DNA of 64,000 nt from assembly GCF_008365405.1 (NCBI RefSeq), contig NZ_QOKV01000025.1:1-64000 (forward strand). The letters run 5' to 3'. The DNA comes from Azospirillum brasilense. Its GTDB lineage: Bacteria > Pseudomonadota > Alphaproteobacteria > Azospirillales > Azospirillaceae. The position numbers were made by a program, and so were the translations under genes. Below are positions 52,864-60,981 of the stretch, piece by piece (position 1 is the stretch's first letter; every line of letters starts with the position of its first letter). The notes beneath the pieces are model-generated. The model worked only from the letters and a program-made list of their open reading frames with translations, ran no database searches and had not been told where the DNA came from.

Positions 52864-52910
52864 AGACGCAACCGCAGGGCCGCCGACGGGGCGGTTGGAG
52901 GATGCCGAGA

Positions 52911-54119
52911 ATGAAGAACACCCCCGCCGTCGCCAAAACCGCCGCCGCCAATTCCGCCTTGGCCTGCGTGATGGGCGACATGGACATGGTGCGCCCGCTC
53001 GGGCTGGCCGGGCTGCGCTGCGCCGTGGTCACCCATCCCGGCTCCGCCGCCCTGCACTCCCGCTTCACCAGGGACGCCATCCTGTGGGACGACCCGGCGC
53101 ACAACCCGGACGGGCTGGTCGAGGTGATGTTGGCCTTCGCCAAGGACCAGCCGGAAAAGCCGGTCCTCTATTTCCAGGACGACACCCAGCTCCTGCTCGT
53201 CTCGCGCAACCGCGACCGGCTGGCCGAGGGGTTCCGCTTCGCCATCGCCGACGCCGAGCTGGTCGAGGATCTGGTGGACAAGGGCCGCTTCCAGGCGCTG
53301 GCCGAGCGGCTGAACCTGCCCGTCCCGGCGACCCGGCGCCTTTATCCGACCCGCGAGGCCGCACCCGACGTGGTGGACCTGCGCTTCCCCCTGATCGTCA
53401 AGCCGCTGACCCGCCGCCGGGTGTGGGACGAGGCGGACGGCTTCGCCAAGGCCATCCAGGTCGATTCCGCGGACGAACTGCGCGCCCTGTGGCCGCGGCT
53501 GGCGGCGGTCGGGCTGGACCTGCTGGTCCAGGAGATGATCCCCGGGCCGGAGACCCGGATCGAGAGCTACCACGTCTATGTCGACGAGCGCGGCGGCGTG
53601 GCCGGGGAGTTCACGGGGGCCAAGATCCGCACCTATCCGCTCGCCTACGGGCACAGCACCGCCCTGATCATCACCGACGCGCCGGACGTGGCGGCGCTCG
53701 GCCGCTCGCTGAGCGAACGGCTGGGGCTGCGCGGCGTCGCCAAGTTCGACTTCAAGCGCGCCCCGGACGGCGCGCTGCATCTGCTGGAGGTCAACCCGCG
53801 CTTCAACCTGTGGCACCATCTGGGGGCGGTGGCCGGAGTGAACCTGCCGGCGCTGGTCCACGCCGACCGGCTCGGCCTGCCGCGTCCGGCGGTGGGCAAG
53901 GCGCGGGCCGGGGCGCGCTGGTGCCACATCACCAAGGACCGCTTGGCCGCCCGGGACAGCGGCCTGTCGATGGCCGCGTGGCTGCCCTGGGTGCTGGGCT
54001 GCGAGGCCAAGGCCATCGCGCTCGACGACCCCATGCCCTTCCTGCACAACCAGCTCGCCCGTTTTCTGCCGTCGCGTGCGCCTCACGACGCGCCCGGGGG
54101 TGCGATGACGGCGCAATGA
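52911..54119 (+). CDS. ATP-grasp family ligase
   Basis: A 402-aa ATP-grasp protein (carbamoyl-phosphate-synthase-like fold). Visible parts: LVEDLVDKGRFQALAERLNLPVPATR, FPLIVKPLTRRR (nucleotide-binding Lys), LLVQEMIPGPETRIESYHVYVDE, FKRAPDGALHLLEVNPRFNLWHH with the metal-binding Glu and Asn. It would join a carboxylate to an amine or thiol. A GGAGG site (52897-52901) abuts the ATG at 52902, so the ATG at 52911 (MKNTPAVAK), 9 nt from it, is the likely start. Substrate unknown. Confidence 0.88.
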   Translation: MKNTPAVAKTAAANSALACVMGDMDMVRPLGLAGLRCAVVTHPGSAALHSRFTRDAILWDDPAHNPDGLVEVMLAFAKDQPEKPVLYFQDDTQLLLVSRNRDRLAEGFRFAIADAELVEDLVDKGRFQALAERLNLPVPATRRLYPTREAAPDVVDLRFPLIVKPLTRRRVWDEADGFAKAIQVDSADELRALWPRLAAVGLDLLVQEMIPGPETRIESYHVYVDERGGVAGEFTGAKIRTYPLAYGHSTALIITDAPDVAALGRSLSERLGLRGVAKFDFKRAPDGALHLLEVNPRFNLWHHLGAVAGVNLPALVHADRLGLPRPAVGKARAGARWCHITKDRLAARDSGLSMAAWLPWVLGCEAKAIALDDPMPFLHNQLARFLPSRAPHDAPGGAMTAQ

Positions 54120-54132
54120 GGGTTCCGCGGCG

Positions 54133-54954
54133 ATGAGGATCGGCATCCTGTCGGACATCCACGCCAACCGCGAGGCGCTGGAGGCCACGCTCGCCGACAT
54201 GGACGGCGCCGGGGTGGAGCGCGTCGTCTGCCTGGGCGACGTGGTGGGCTACAACACCGACCCGTCGCCCTGCATCAGGCTGCTGCGCGAGGCCGGGGCG
54301 GTCTGCGTCGCCGGCAACCACGACCGCGCGGTGACCCGCCAGATCCCCACCGACGGCTTCAGCGTCCGCGCCATCCGGGCCATCGCCTGGACGCGCAAGC
54401 GCCTGCCGCCGGAGGACGTCGCGTGGCTGTCCGCCCTGCCGCTGAAGACCAGCGTCGGCGAGCATCTCGTCGCCGTTCACGGGGCGCTTCATGTGGACCG
54501 GGGCTGCGAGCTGGTCCGGCTGAACAGCGAGGACCGGATGCGGCGCACGGCCCAGGCCCTGCTCGCCCACCCCTCCGGCGCCCGCGTCTGCGCCTATGGG
54601 CACACGCACCGGCTCGGCATCCACGAATACCGCAACGGGGAGCTGTGGGAGCACGACCCCGACGGCGAGGTCGCCCTGCGCGGCGGTTCCTGCTACCTGC
54701 TCAACCCCGGCACGGTGGGGGAGCCGCGGAGCGAGGAGCGGCGGGCGACCTGGATGCTGTTCGACACCGGCCGACGGACGGTGAGCGTGCGGCGGGTCGC
54801 CTACGACGACCGGGCGGCCTTCGACAAGACGCGCCGGGCGGGGATCGAACCGCGGCGCCTGCTGTCCATCCCCGCGCCGTTGCGCGCCGCCCTTCAGGGG
54901 GGGCTGCGGCGTCTGGGAATTTACGAGATGGTGCGGCGGGTCATCAACTCGTGA
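54133..54954 (+). CDS. metallophosphoesterase
   Basis: A 273-aa calcineurin-like phosphoesterase with all metal motifs: ILSDIHANREAL (D-x-H), CLGDVVGYNTDP (GD), VAGNHDRAV (GNHD), AVHGALH (H) and YGHTHRLGI (GHTH). Members act on phosphoproteins, nucleotides or cyclic dinucleotides. It follows the ATP-grasp gene by 13 nt, so the GNAT, ATP-grasp and phosphoesterase genes are an operon. Confidence 0.9.
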   Translation: MRIGILSDIHANREALEATLADMDGAGVERVVCLGDVVGYNTDPSPCIRLLREAGAVCVAGNHDRAVTRQIPTDGFSVRAIRAIAWTRKRLPPEDVAWLSALPLKTSVGEHLVAVHGALHVDRGCELVRLNSEDRMRRTAQALLAHPSGARVCAYGHTHRLGIHEYRNGELWEHDPDGEVALRGGSCYLLNPGTVGEPRSEERRATWMLFDTGRRTVSVRRVAYDDRAAFDKTRRAGIEPRRLLSIPAPLRAALQGGLRRLGIYEMVRRVINS

Positions 54955-55290
54955 CCCGTTTCCTCATTGAACCGTCGCCAGCATCAGCAGCGACGCGCCG
55001 AGCGGCAACAGGGCGAGCAGCAGCTTGAGCATGGGTCCGGCCATCGGGGTCTCGTAAGGGGGGCTTCCAACGCGCGCGACTGTAGCCGGACGGGCGGCGA
55101 TTTTCTGTGACAAATCCTTCAACCCAGCCATCCCTTCCCGCGTCCTGAAAAATTTTCCTTTTGATCCAATCTCTCGGCAAATCCGTATCAACTCTTTGGT
55201 GCTATCGTCGGTTTCGCCGCAGGACGGGTTCTCGGCAACCGGCGGCATCCAACGAATCTTCGACGATATGGACCGGCGGGAGTGTGGACA
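54955..55290. other. intergenic region before the chemoreceptor gene
   Basis: About 335 bp. The minus strand has a 26-codon hydrophobic ORF (54964-55044) with a weak ribosome binding site, described in the findings. The right half should hold the chemoreceptor promoter; no clear sigma28 site was found. Confidence 0.5.
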
Positions 55291-56994
55291 ATGAATTGGT
55301 TCCGAAACGCCAAGGTCGGCCTTCGGCTGATGCTGAGCTTCTCCAGCATCCTGGTGCTCATGGTCGCCCTGGCGGCCATCGCCATCTACAAGGTCAACAG
55401 CATCAACGACAGCCTTTCGACCATCAACGACGTCAACAACGTCAAGCAGCGCTACGCCATCAACTTCCGCGGCAGCGTGCATGACCGGGCGATCAGCCTG
55501 CGCGACGTCACGCTCCTGTCCGACGCCGCCGCGCTGAAGGCCGAACTCGCCACCATCGACCGTCTGGCCGCCGACTACGCGCGCTCGGCCGAGCAGATGG
55601 ACCGCATGTTCGCCGTCGGCACCCATGTCACCGCCAAGGAGCGCGAGATCCTCGCCTCCATCAAACAGACCGAGGCCAAGACCCTCCCTCTGGCCCGCGG
55701 CGTCATCGAGGCGCGCCAGGCCGGCGACACCGACCGCGCCGTCAAGATCCTGGTCGAGCAGGCCCGCCCCGGCTTCACCGAGTGGCTGGCCCGCATCAAC
55801 GCCTTCATCGACCTTCAGGAAGCCGAGAGCCAGGCGGTGGCGAAGCACGCCCGGACGGTGTCCGAGACCTTTCAGGTCCTCATGATCTCGCTGTGTGCGG
55901 TGACCGTCCTGCTCGGCGCCGGGCTCGCCTGGTGGTCGATCCTGACGGTGCGGCCGCTGCGCCGCCTGACCGGCACGACGCTCAAGCTGGCCGAGGGCGA
56001 CCTGTCCATCGAAGTGCCGCAGGCGACCAGCCGCGACGAGGTCGGCGAGATCATCCGCGCCGTGCAGGTCTTCAAGGACAACATGCTCCACGCCCGCCGC
56101 ATGGAGTCTGAGAAGGAGGAGACGGAACGCCGCGCCGAGGCCGAGAAGCGCGAGGCGATGAACGGGCTGGCCGACCAGTTCGAGCGCAGCGTCGGCTCCA
56201 TCGTCGAATTGGTGTCCCACGCCGCCGCCGAGCTGGAGGGCGCCGCCCAGACGCTGAACGCCACCATGGAGCGCGCCAACGACCAGGCCGGCACCGTCGC
56301 CGCCGCCGCGACCCAGGCGACGGCCAACGTGGAATCGGTGGCCACGGCCTGCGGGGAACTCGCCGGGTCGGTCAGCAGCATCGGCCAGCAGGTCCGCCAG
56401 TCCGCCGACATCGCCAACCGCGCCGTCCGCAACGCCGAGGACACCCAGGCGACGGCGGAAGGTCTGGTCAGCACGTCGCAGAAGATCGGGGAGGTGGTTC
56501 AGCTCATCAACTCGATCGCCCAGCAGACCAACCTGCTGGCGCTCAACGCGACCATCGAGGCGGCGCGCGCGGGCGAGGCCGGCAAGGGCTTCGCGGTGGT
56601 GGCGAGCGAGGTGAAGAACCTCGCCAACCAGACTGCCAAGGCGACCGAGGACATCACGGCCCAGATCGCCGGGGTTCAGGACGTGACGCTGCGCACGGTG
56701 CAGTCGATCCGGGAAATCGCCCAGGTCATCGGGGAAAGCAGCCAGATCGCCGACGACATCGCCCAGGCGGTGGAGCAGCAGGGCATCGCCACCCAGGAGA
56801 TCGCCCGCAACGTCCAGCAGGCCTCGGCGGGCACCGCGGAGGTGTCGGGCGCCATCGTGCAGGTCAGCGGCGCCGCCTCGCAGGGCGGGACCGCGGCGGG
56901 CCGCGTGCTGGGCAGCGCGCAGGAGTTGAGCCGCTCCGCGGCGCGTCTGCGGACGGAGGTCAGCGGCTTCCTGGCGAAGGTCCGCGCGGCGTAA
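55291..56994 (+). CDS. methyl-accepting chemotaxis protein
   Basis: A 567-aa chemoreceptor. TM1 (about 12-34), helical periplasmic 4HB-type domain (about 35-190), TM2 (about 195-217), HAMP (RPLRRLTGTTLKLAEGDLSIEVP) and the signalling hairpin with tip LINSIAQQTNLLALNATIEAARAGE. ATG at 55291 is 8 nt after GGGAG; the GTG at 55282 is too close. No pentapeptide for CheR at the C terminus. Ligand unknown. Confidence 0.94.
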   Translation: MNWFRNAKVGLRLMLSFSSILVLMVALAAIAIYKVNSINDSLSTINDVNNVKQRYAINFRGSVHDRAISLRDVTLLSDAAALKAELATIDRLAADYARSAEQMDRMFAVGTHVTAKEREILASIKQTEAKTLPLARGVIEARQAGDTDRAVKILVEQARPGFTEWLARINAFIDLQEAESQAVAKHARTVSETFQVLMISLCAVTVLLGAGLAWWSILTVRPLRRLTGTTLKLAEGDLSIEVPQATSRDEVGEIIRAVQVFKDNMLHARRMESEKEETERRAEAEKREAMNGLADQFERSVGSIVELVSHAAAELEGAAQTLNATMERANDQAGTVAAAATQATANVESVATACGELAGSVSSIGQQVRQSADIANRAVRNAEDTQATAEGLVSTSQKIGEVVQLINSIAQQTNLLALNATIEAARAGEAGKGFAVVASEVKNLANQTAKATEDITAQIAGVQDVTLRTVQSIREIAQVIGESSQIADDIAQAVEQQGIATQEIARNVQQASAGTAEVSGAIVQVSGAASQGGTAAGRVLGSAQELSRSAARLRTEVSGFLAKVRAA

Positions 56995-57008
56995 CGAGGC
57001 GCTTTATT

Positions 57009-57152
57009 CCCTCTCCCCTCCGGGGAGAGGGTGCCCGCGGCGGCGGGCGGGTGAGGGTAAAAGCGAGGATCAAACCCTGATCCTTGCCTGTACCCTCACC
57101 CTTCCCGCGCGTTGCGCGGGCCCCTTCCCTCTCCCGGGACGGGAGAGGGAGC
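57009..57152. repeat. composite palindromic element
   Basis: A nested structure: CCCTCTCCCCTCCGGGGAGAGGG hairpin at the left, then GGGTGAGGGTA / TACCCTCACCC arms (57049-57059, 57091-57101) around AGGATCA-N5-TGATCCT, then CGCGCGTTGCGCGGG and CCCTCTCCCGGGACGGGAGAGGG at the right (longer motifs shown in part). It lies between convergent genes and is the largest copy of the family seen at 17317. Confidence 0.6.
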
Positions 57153-57177
57153 AGGATGCGATAATCTTGTCAGGACC

Positions 57178-57354
57178 TCACGCCGGAGAACGGTCCTTGT
57201 ACTTCACGATGACGTACAGCGCGTGGATCATGCCCGGGATGTAGCCGAGCAAGGTCAGCAGCACGTTGATCCAGAACTGGGCGCCAAACCCCACCTGGAG
57301 GAAGACGCCGACGGGCGGCAGCAGAAGCGCCAGGATGATGCGTATGATGTCCAT
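57178..57354 (-). CDS. YqaE/Pmp3-family small membrane protein
   Basis: A 58-aa protein of two helices, MDIIRIILALLLPPVGVFLQ and FWINVLLTLLGYIPGMIHALYV, the Pmp3 pattern. These proteins affect membrane potential and salt stress in yeast and plants; the bacterial role is not known. It is 53 nt downstream of the CBM/beta-helix gene on the same strand. Confidence 0.9.
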   Translation of the reverse strand: MDIIRIILALLLPPVGVFLQVGFGAQFWINVLLTLLGYIPGMIHALYVIVKYKDRSPA

Positions 57355-57407
57355 GCCGCGATAACGCTCCCGCCCCGCCCCCGGTTCCATCCACCCTTCG
57401 GTGATGC

Positions 57408-60194
57408 TCAGCCCAGCAGGCCGATCTGGTCGAAGGGCAGCTGGTCGAACCCGTGCTGGTACACCGCCGAGCCCGCCGCCGGCGCGAAGTTGTCGTGCGC
57501 GGCGTCGGTGAATTGCGGGTCGAAGGTGAAGGACCCCTTGTCGTAGCCGGCGGCCTGCCACTGCGCCAGCGTGCCCGTGGCGCCGTTCGCCATCACCTGC
57601 GGCCAGGCCTGGAACAGCGCCTCGTTGGGGTCGAGGTCGGCGTAGAAGTTGCCGGAGAAGGTCCCCGCCGTCTTCGGCCCGTCGAGGGCCACCGCCCGCC
57701 CGTCCCCGGCGTCCACGATGTTCTGGGTGATGGTGTTGTTCGCCATCGGCGTGCCCTTCCAGCCGCCCCAGCCGACGCTCTGCTGAAGGCCGATCTGGGT
57801 GCCCAGATTGTCGGCCAGGATGTTGTCGGTCACCGTGTTGTTCCAGCCGCCGTGCAGGAAGATGCCGCCGACGTTGTCGTGGACGACGTTCCCCTTCACC
57901 GTGGTGCCGCTGGTCCAGTCGTCCAGATAGATGCCCCAGCTCACCAGCTTCGTCGGGTCGAGGAAGGTGGGGGAGACCTTGCCGTCCCAGGTCACGTTGC
58001 CGAAGGCGGTGGTGCCCGACACCTCGTTGTAGGCCACGGTGTGCCCGGCCAGATCCTGCTGGCGGTTGATCAGGTAGATGCCGCCGCCGTCGCTGGTTTC
58101 CTGGTTCGCGCCGACGATCTTGTTGTGGGTGATCGTCGCCCGGTAGGTGGCGTCGCCCGAGGACTGGACGGAGCCGACCGCGATGGCCTTGCCCGGCGTG
58201 TCCTCGATCTGGTTGTGGGTGATGGTGACGTCGTTGCTGCCGTTCACCCACAGCGCGTCGCCGCCGTGGTCGACGGCGCTGGCGTGCTGGATCAGGTTGT
58301 CCGACACCTTGGTGAAGTTGGACCCCGCCTTGACGTAGACGGCCTCCCGCCCGGTCTCGGCGAAATGGTTGCCGGAGACGGTGCTGTTGGCGCTGCCCTC
58401 CACCGTGATGCCGTAGCCGGTGTTGGTGACGGTGTTGTTCTTGAAGGTCAGGCCGGCGGCGTTGTTGGCGTAGACCGCGTGGCCGTCCGGCGTGCCGTCG
58501 GTCAGGGTCAGCCCCTCGATCGTCACGTTCTTGGCCCCGCCCAGCCCGATCAGCACGGGAAGCTGCGCCGCGACCACCTTGTGCCCGGCGACCGCCCCAC
58601 CCTCCGGCTTGAACAGCACTTGATTGGACGCCTTGTCGAAGAACCACTCCCGCGGGGCGTCGAGCTGGTCCTTGCCGTTGAACAGGTAGAAGCGGCTGCC
58701 GGCGCCGAGCGCGTCGTAGGTGCCCTGGGCCAGCGTGATGGTGTTGCTGCCGTAGTCGATGCTCTTCACCGGCACGGTCATGTTGTCGTAGCCGTGCTGG
58801 CTGAAGACGCTGACCATCAGCCCGTCCGTGCTCGAATAGGTCGGGATCGCCCCCGCCTTGAAGCCGAACTGGGTGGAGGCGTTGGCCCCGGCCTTGGTGG
58901 CGATCAGCCAGCCGCCGTCGATGGGGTGGCTGGGGTCGGCGTTGGGCGTGCGGGCCACGGTCTGCCGGTCACCGTCCATCGACAGGTCGAGCACTGCCTT
59001 GGACCCGCCGGGAAGCTGCGCGCTGTACAGGCCGTTGCCACGCGACACCCAGTTGTCGACCAGCGAGCCGCCGTGGAAGACCGGCTTCTCGCTGCCGTAG
59101 GCGGCGAAGCGGACGCCGCTGTCCTGGCCGTCCAGCCAGAGCATGTCCTTCATGTAGTAGTCGCCGCCGCGGACGTAGGTCACGTCGATGTTCGGATCGG
59201 CGCGCATGGCGTCGCGGGCGGCGGTCAGCGTCGCCTTCGGCCCGTCGGTGCCGTTCGCGTTGGGCGCGGCCAGCTTGCCCGACCATTTGTCGTTGCCGTT
59301 GGTCGCCACGAAGAAGGCCGGCCCGGTCGGGGCGGGAGACGGCGTGGGATTCGGGGTCGGGGCCGGCGTGGACCCGCCGGTCGCGAAGAAGCTCTTGTCG
59401 GCGTCGACGACCAGCGCGCCGTTCCACCACAATCCGGCTTGGCCCTTGACCACGTCCTTCCCGTCCAAGGCACCCTTGTCATAGGTGACGATGCTGTCGG
59501 TGGCGGAGACGGACTTGCCGTTGATCGTGACCTTGTTGACGATCAGCGAGCGGTCCTGGCCGTTCACCACGGCGTCGTTGTCATACTGGATCTGCACCTT
59601 GTGCGCCTGGTCCGGCGCCACGTTGGCGGTGAAGCTGTAGTCCTTGGCCGACGTTCCGACCGTGCCCTCGCCGACCTTCTTGCCGTCAACCAGCAGGTTG
59701 AAATGCGCGTTGGTGCCGCCCGCCGCGATGCCCTGCGCGTTCACCACGAAGGTCGAGGTTCCGGCGACCGGCGCCGCCGGGGCGGCGGGGAAGTCGGAGG
59801 CCGGGGTGTCCACCACCAGCGTGCCGTTCCACCACATCCCGGATTGGCCCTTGACCACGTCCTTGCCGTCGAGCGCGCCCTTGTCGTAGGTGACGTTGGC
59901 GTCGGTCGGCTTGTGGGTCTTGCCGTTGATGGAGACCCCGCTGACGATCAGCGAGCGGTCCTGGCCGTTCACAAGGGCGTCGTTGTCGTATTGGATCTGC
60001 ACCTTGTGCGCCTGCGCCGCGGTGACCGGCACCGTGAAGCTGTAGGCGGTCGGGCTGCTGGCGTTGACGGTTGCCTGGCCCACCTCGACGCCGTCGATCA
60101 ACAGGCGGAAATGCGGCCAGATGCCTCCGGCGGACTGCCCATAGGCACTCACGACAATTTTGGCGTCGGTCTTGCCCGTGGTGGTCGAAGCCAT
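57408..60194 (-). CDS. CBM-containing right-handed beta-helix protein
   Basis: A 928-aa protein with two similar carbohydrate-binding domains of CBM60-like type (about 10-130 and 147-265; each with AHKVQIQYDNDA, VNGQDRSLIV and YDKGALDGKDVVKGQ), a Pro/Thr linker (280-295) and a long parallel beta-helix (about 295-900; many NNTITQN, GNVVHDNVGGI-type rungs). It resembles pectate lyase or epimerase folds, but no catalytic residues are assigned. It has no signal peptide; a C-terminal signal (end DQIGLLG) for type I secretion is possible. It is followed by the Pmp3 gene. Confidence 0.85.
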   Translation of the reverse strand: MASTTTGKTDAKIVVSAYGQSAGGIWPHFRLLIDGVEVGQATVNASSPTAYSFTVPVTAAQAHKVQIQYDNDALVNGQDRSLIVSGVSINGKTHKPTDANVTYDKGALDGKDVVKGQSGMWWNGTLVVDTPASDFPAAPAAPVAGTSTFVVNAQGIAAGGTNAHFNLLVDGKKVGEGTVGTSAKDYSFTANVAPDQAHKVQIQYDNDAVVNGQDRSLIVNKVTINGKSVSATDSIVTYDKGALDGKDVVKGQAGLWWNGALVVDADKSFFATGGSTPAPTPNPTPSPAPTGPAFFVATNGNDKWSGKLAAPNANGTDGPKATLTAARDAMRADPNIDVTYVRGGDYYMKDMLWLDGQDSGVRFAAYGSEKPVFHGGSLVDNWVSRGNGLYSAQLPGGSKAVLDLSMDGDRQTVARTPNADPSHPIDGGWLIATKAGANASTQFGFKAGAIPTYSSTDGLMVSVFSQHGYDNMTVPVKSIDYGSNTITLAQGTYDALGAGSRFYLFNGKDQLDAPREWFFDKASNQVLFKPEGGAVAGHKVVAAQLPVLIGLGGAKNVTIEGLTLTDGTPDGHAVYANNAAGLTFKNNTVTNTGYGITVEGSANSTVSGNHFAETGREAVYVKAGSNFTKVSDNLIQHASAVDHGGDALWVNGSNDVTITHNQIEDTPGKAIAVGSVQSSGDATYRATITHNKIVGANQETSDGGGIYLINRQQDLAGHTVAYNEVSGTTAFGNVTWDGKVSPTFLDPTKLVSWGIYLDDWTSGTTVKGNVVHDNVGGIFLHGGWNNTVTDNILADNLGTQIGLQQSVGWGGWKGTPMANNTITQNIVDAGDGRAVALDGPKTAGTFSGNFYADLDPNEALFQAWPQVMANGATGTLAQWQAAGYDKGSFTFDPQFTDAAHDNFAPAAGSAVYQHGFDQLPFDQIGLLG

Positions 60195-60430
60195 TGGATG
60201 GTTCCCTCGCTCTTATGCTCAACGGCGGCGAGCATGGCGGGGCCGGCCAGACATTTGTGCGCCATTTTGATAACAGGCGACGGACACCGCGTCCGTGCTT
60301 CTATCCGCCGCCGCCTATGACGGGAGAGGCGGTTGAACGGGAGTGATACGCACCAAAGCGCAGGCTCCCCCGGATTAAAGCGAAGCCTTACGTGTTGATG
60401 GCTTATACGGAACCAAGAGGCAGAGACCCC

Positions 60431-60904
60431 ATGAAGAAGATCGCTGTTACCGCCTTTGTCGCCCTGTCGCTCGCCGCCTGCCAGAGCGGCGGCAGCGGCC
60501 TGGGGACCAAGCAGACGGTCGGCGCGCTCGGCGGCGCGGCGGCCGGCGGCGTGATCGGTTCGCAGTTCGGCGGCGGCACCGGCAAGCTGATCACCACCGG
60601 TGTGGGCACGCTGCTCGGCGCCTATCTCGGCAGCGAGCTTGGACAGTCGCTCGACCGCGCGGACGAGGGCTATGCCCAGCGCGCCGCCACCCAGGCCTAT
60701 GCGGCGCCGATGGGCTCGACCATCCAGTGGAACAACCCGGAATCGGGCAACCGCGGCACCATCACCCCGATCCGTGACGGCCGCGACAACTCCGGCAACT
60801 ATTGCCGCGAGTACCAGCAGACCGTCTATGTCGGCGGCAAGGCCGAGCGGGCCAATGGCACCGCCTGCCAGCAGCCGGACGGCAGCTGGCGCATCGTGTC
60901 CTAA
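60431..60904 (+). CDS. glycine-zipper outer membrane lipoprotein (17 kDa antigen type)
   Basis: A 157-aa lipoprotein: signal peptide with lipobox LSLAAC, a glycine-zipper (VGALGGAAAGGVIGSQFGGGTGKLITTGVGTLLGAYLGSELG, shown as the pattern of GxxxG repeats) and a C-terminal RT0821-type domain (YCREYQQTVYVGGKAERANGTACQQPDGSWRIV). ATG at 60431 with AGAGG 10 nt upstream; the longer start 60392 is not needed. Confidence 0.9.
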   Translation: MKKIAVTAFVALSLAACQSGGSGLGTKQTVGALGGAAAGGVIGSQFGGGTGKLITTGVGTLLGAYLGSELGQSLDRADEGYAQRAATQAYAAPMGSTIQWNNPESGNRGTITPIRDGRDNSGNYCREYQQTVYVGGKAERANGTACQQPDGSWRIVS

Positions 60905-60925
60905 ACACCACCCGGCACGCCCCCT

Positions 60926-60971
60926 GCCCCGGCCGCCGTTCCCGCTCTCGCACGGAAACGACGGCCGGGGC
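60926..60971. terminator. strong hairpin between convergent genes
   Basis: GCCCCGGCCGCCGTT and AACGACGGCCGGGGC form a 15-bp stem with one mismatch and a 16-nt loop. It has no T-run, so termination strength is uncertain. Confidence 0.5.
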
Positions 60972-60981
60972 GGGAGCCCCG

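Noticed and set aside
57453..60320. 955-codon plus-strand ORF opposite the CBM/beta-helix gene
   Set aside because: Mirror frame of the real gene; repetitive Val/Arg/Gly composition and no domain.
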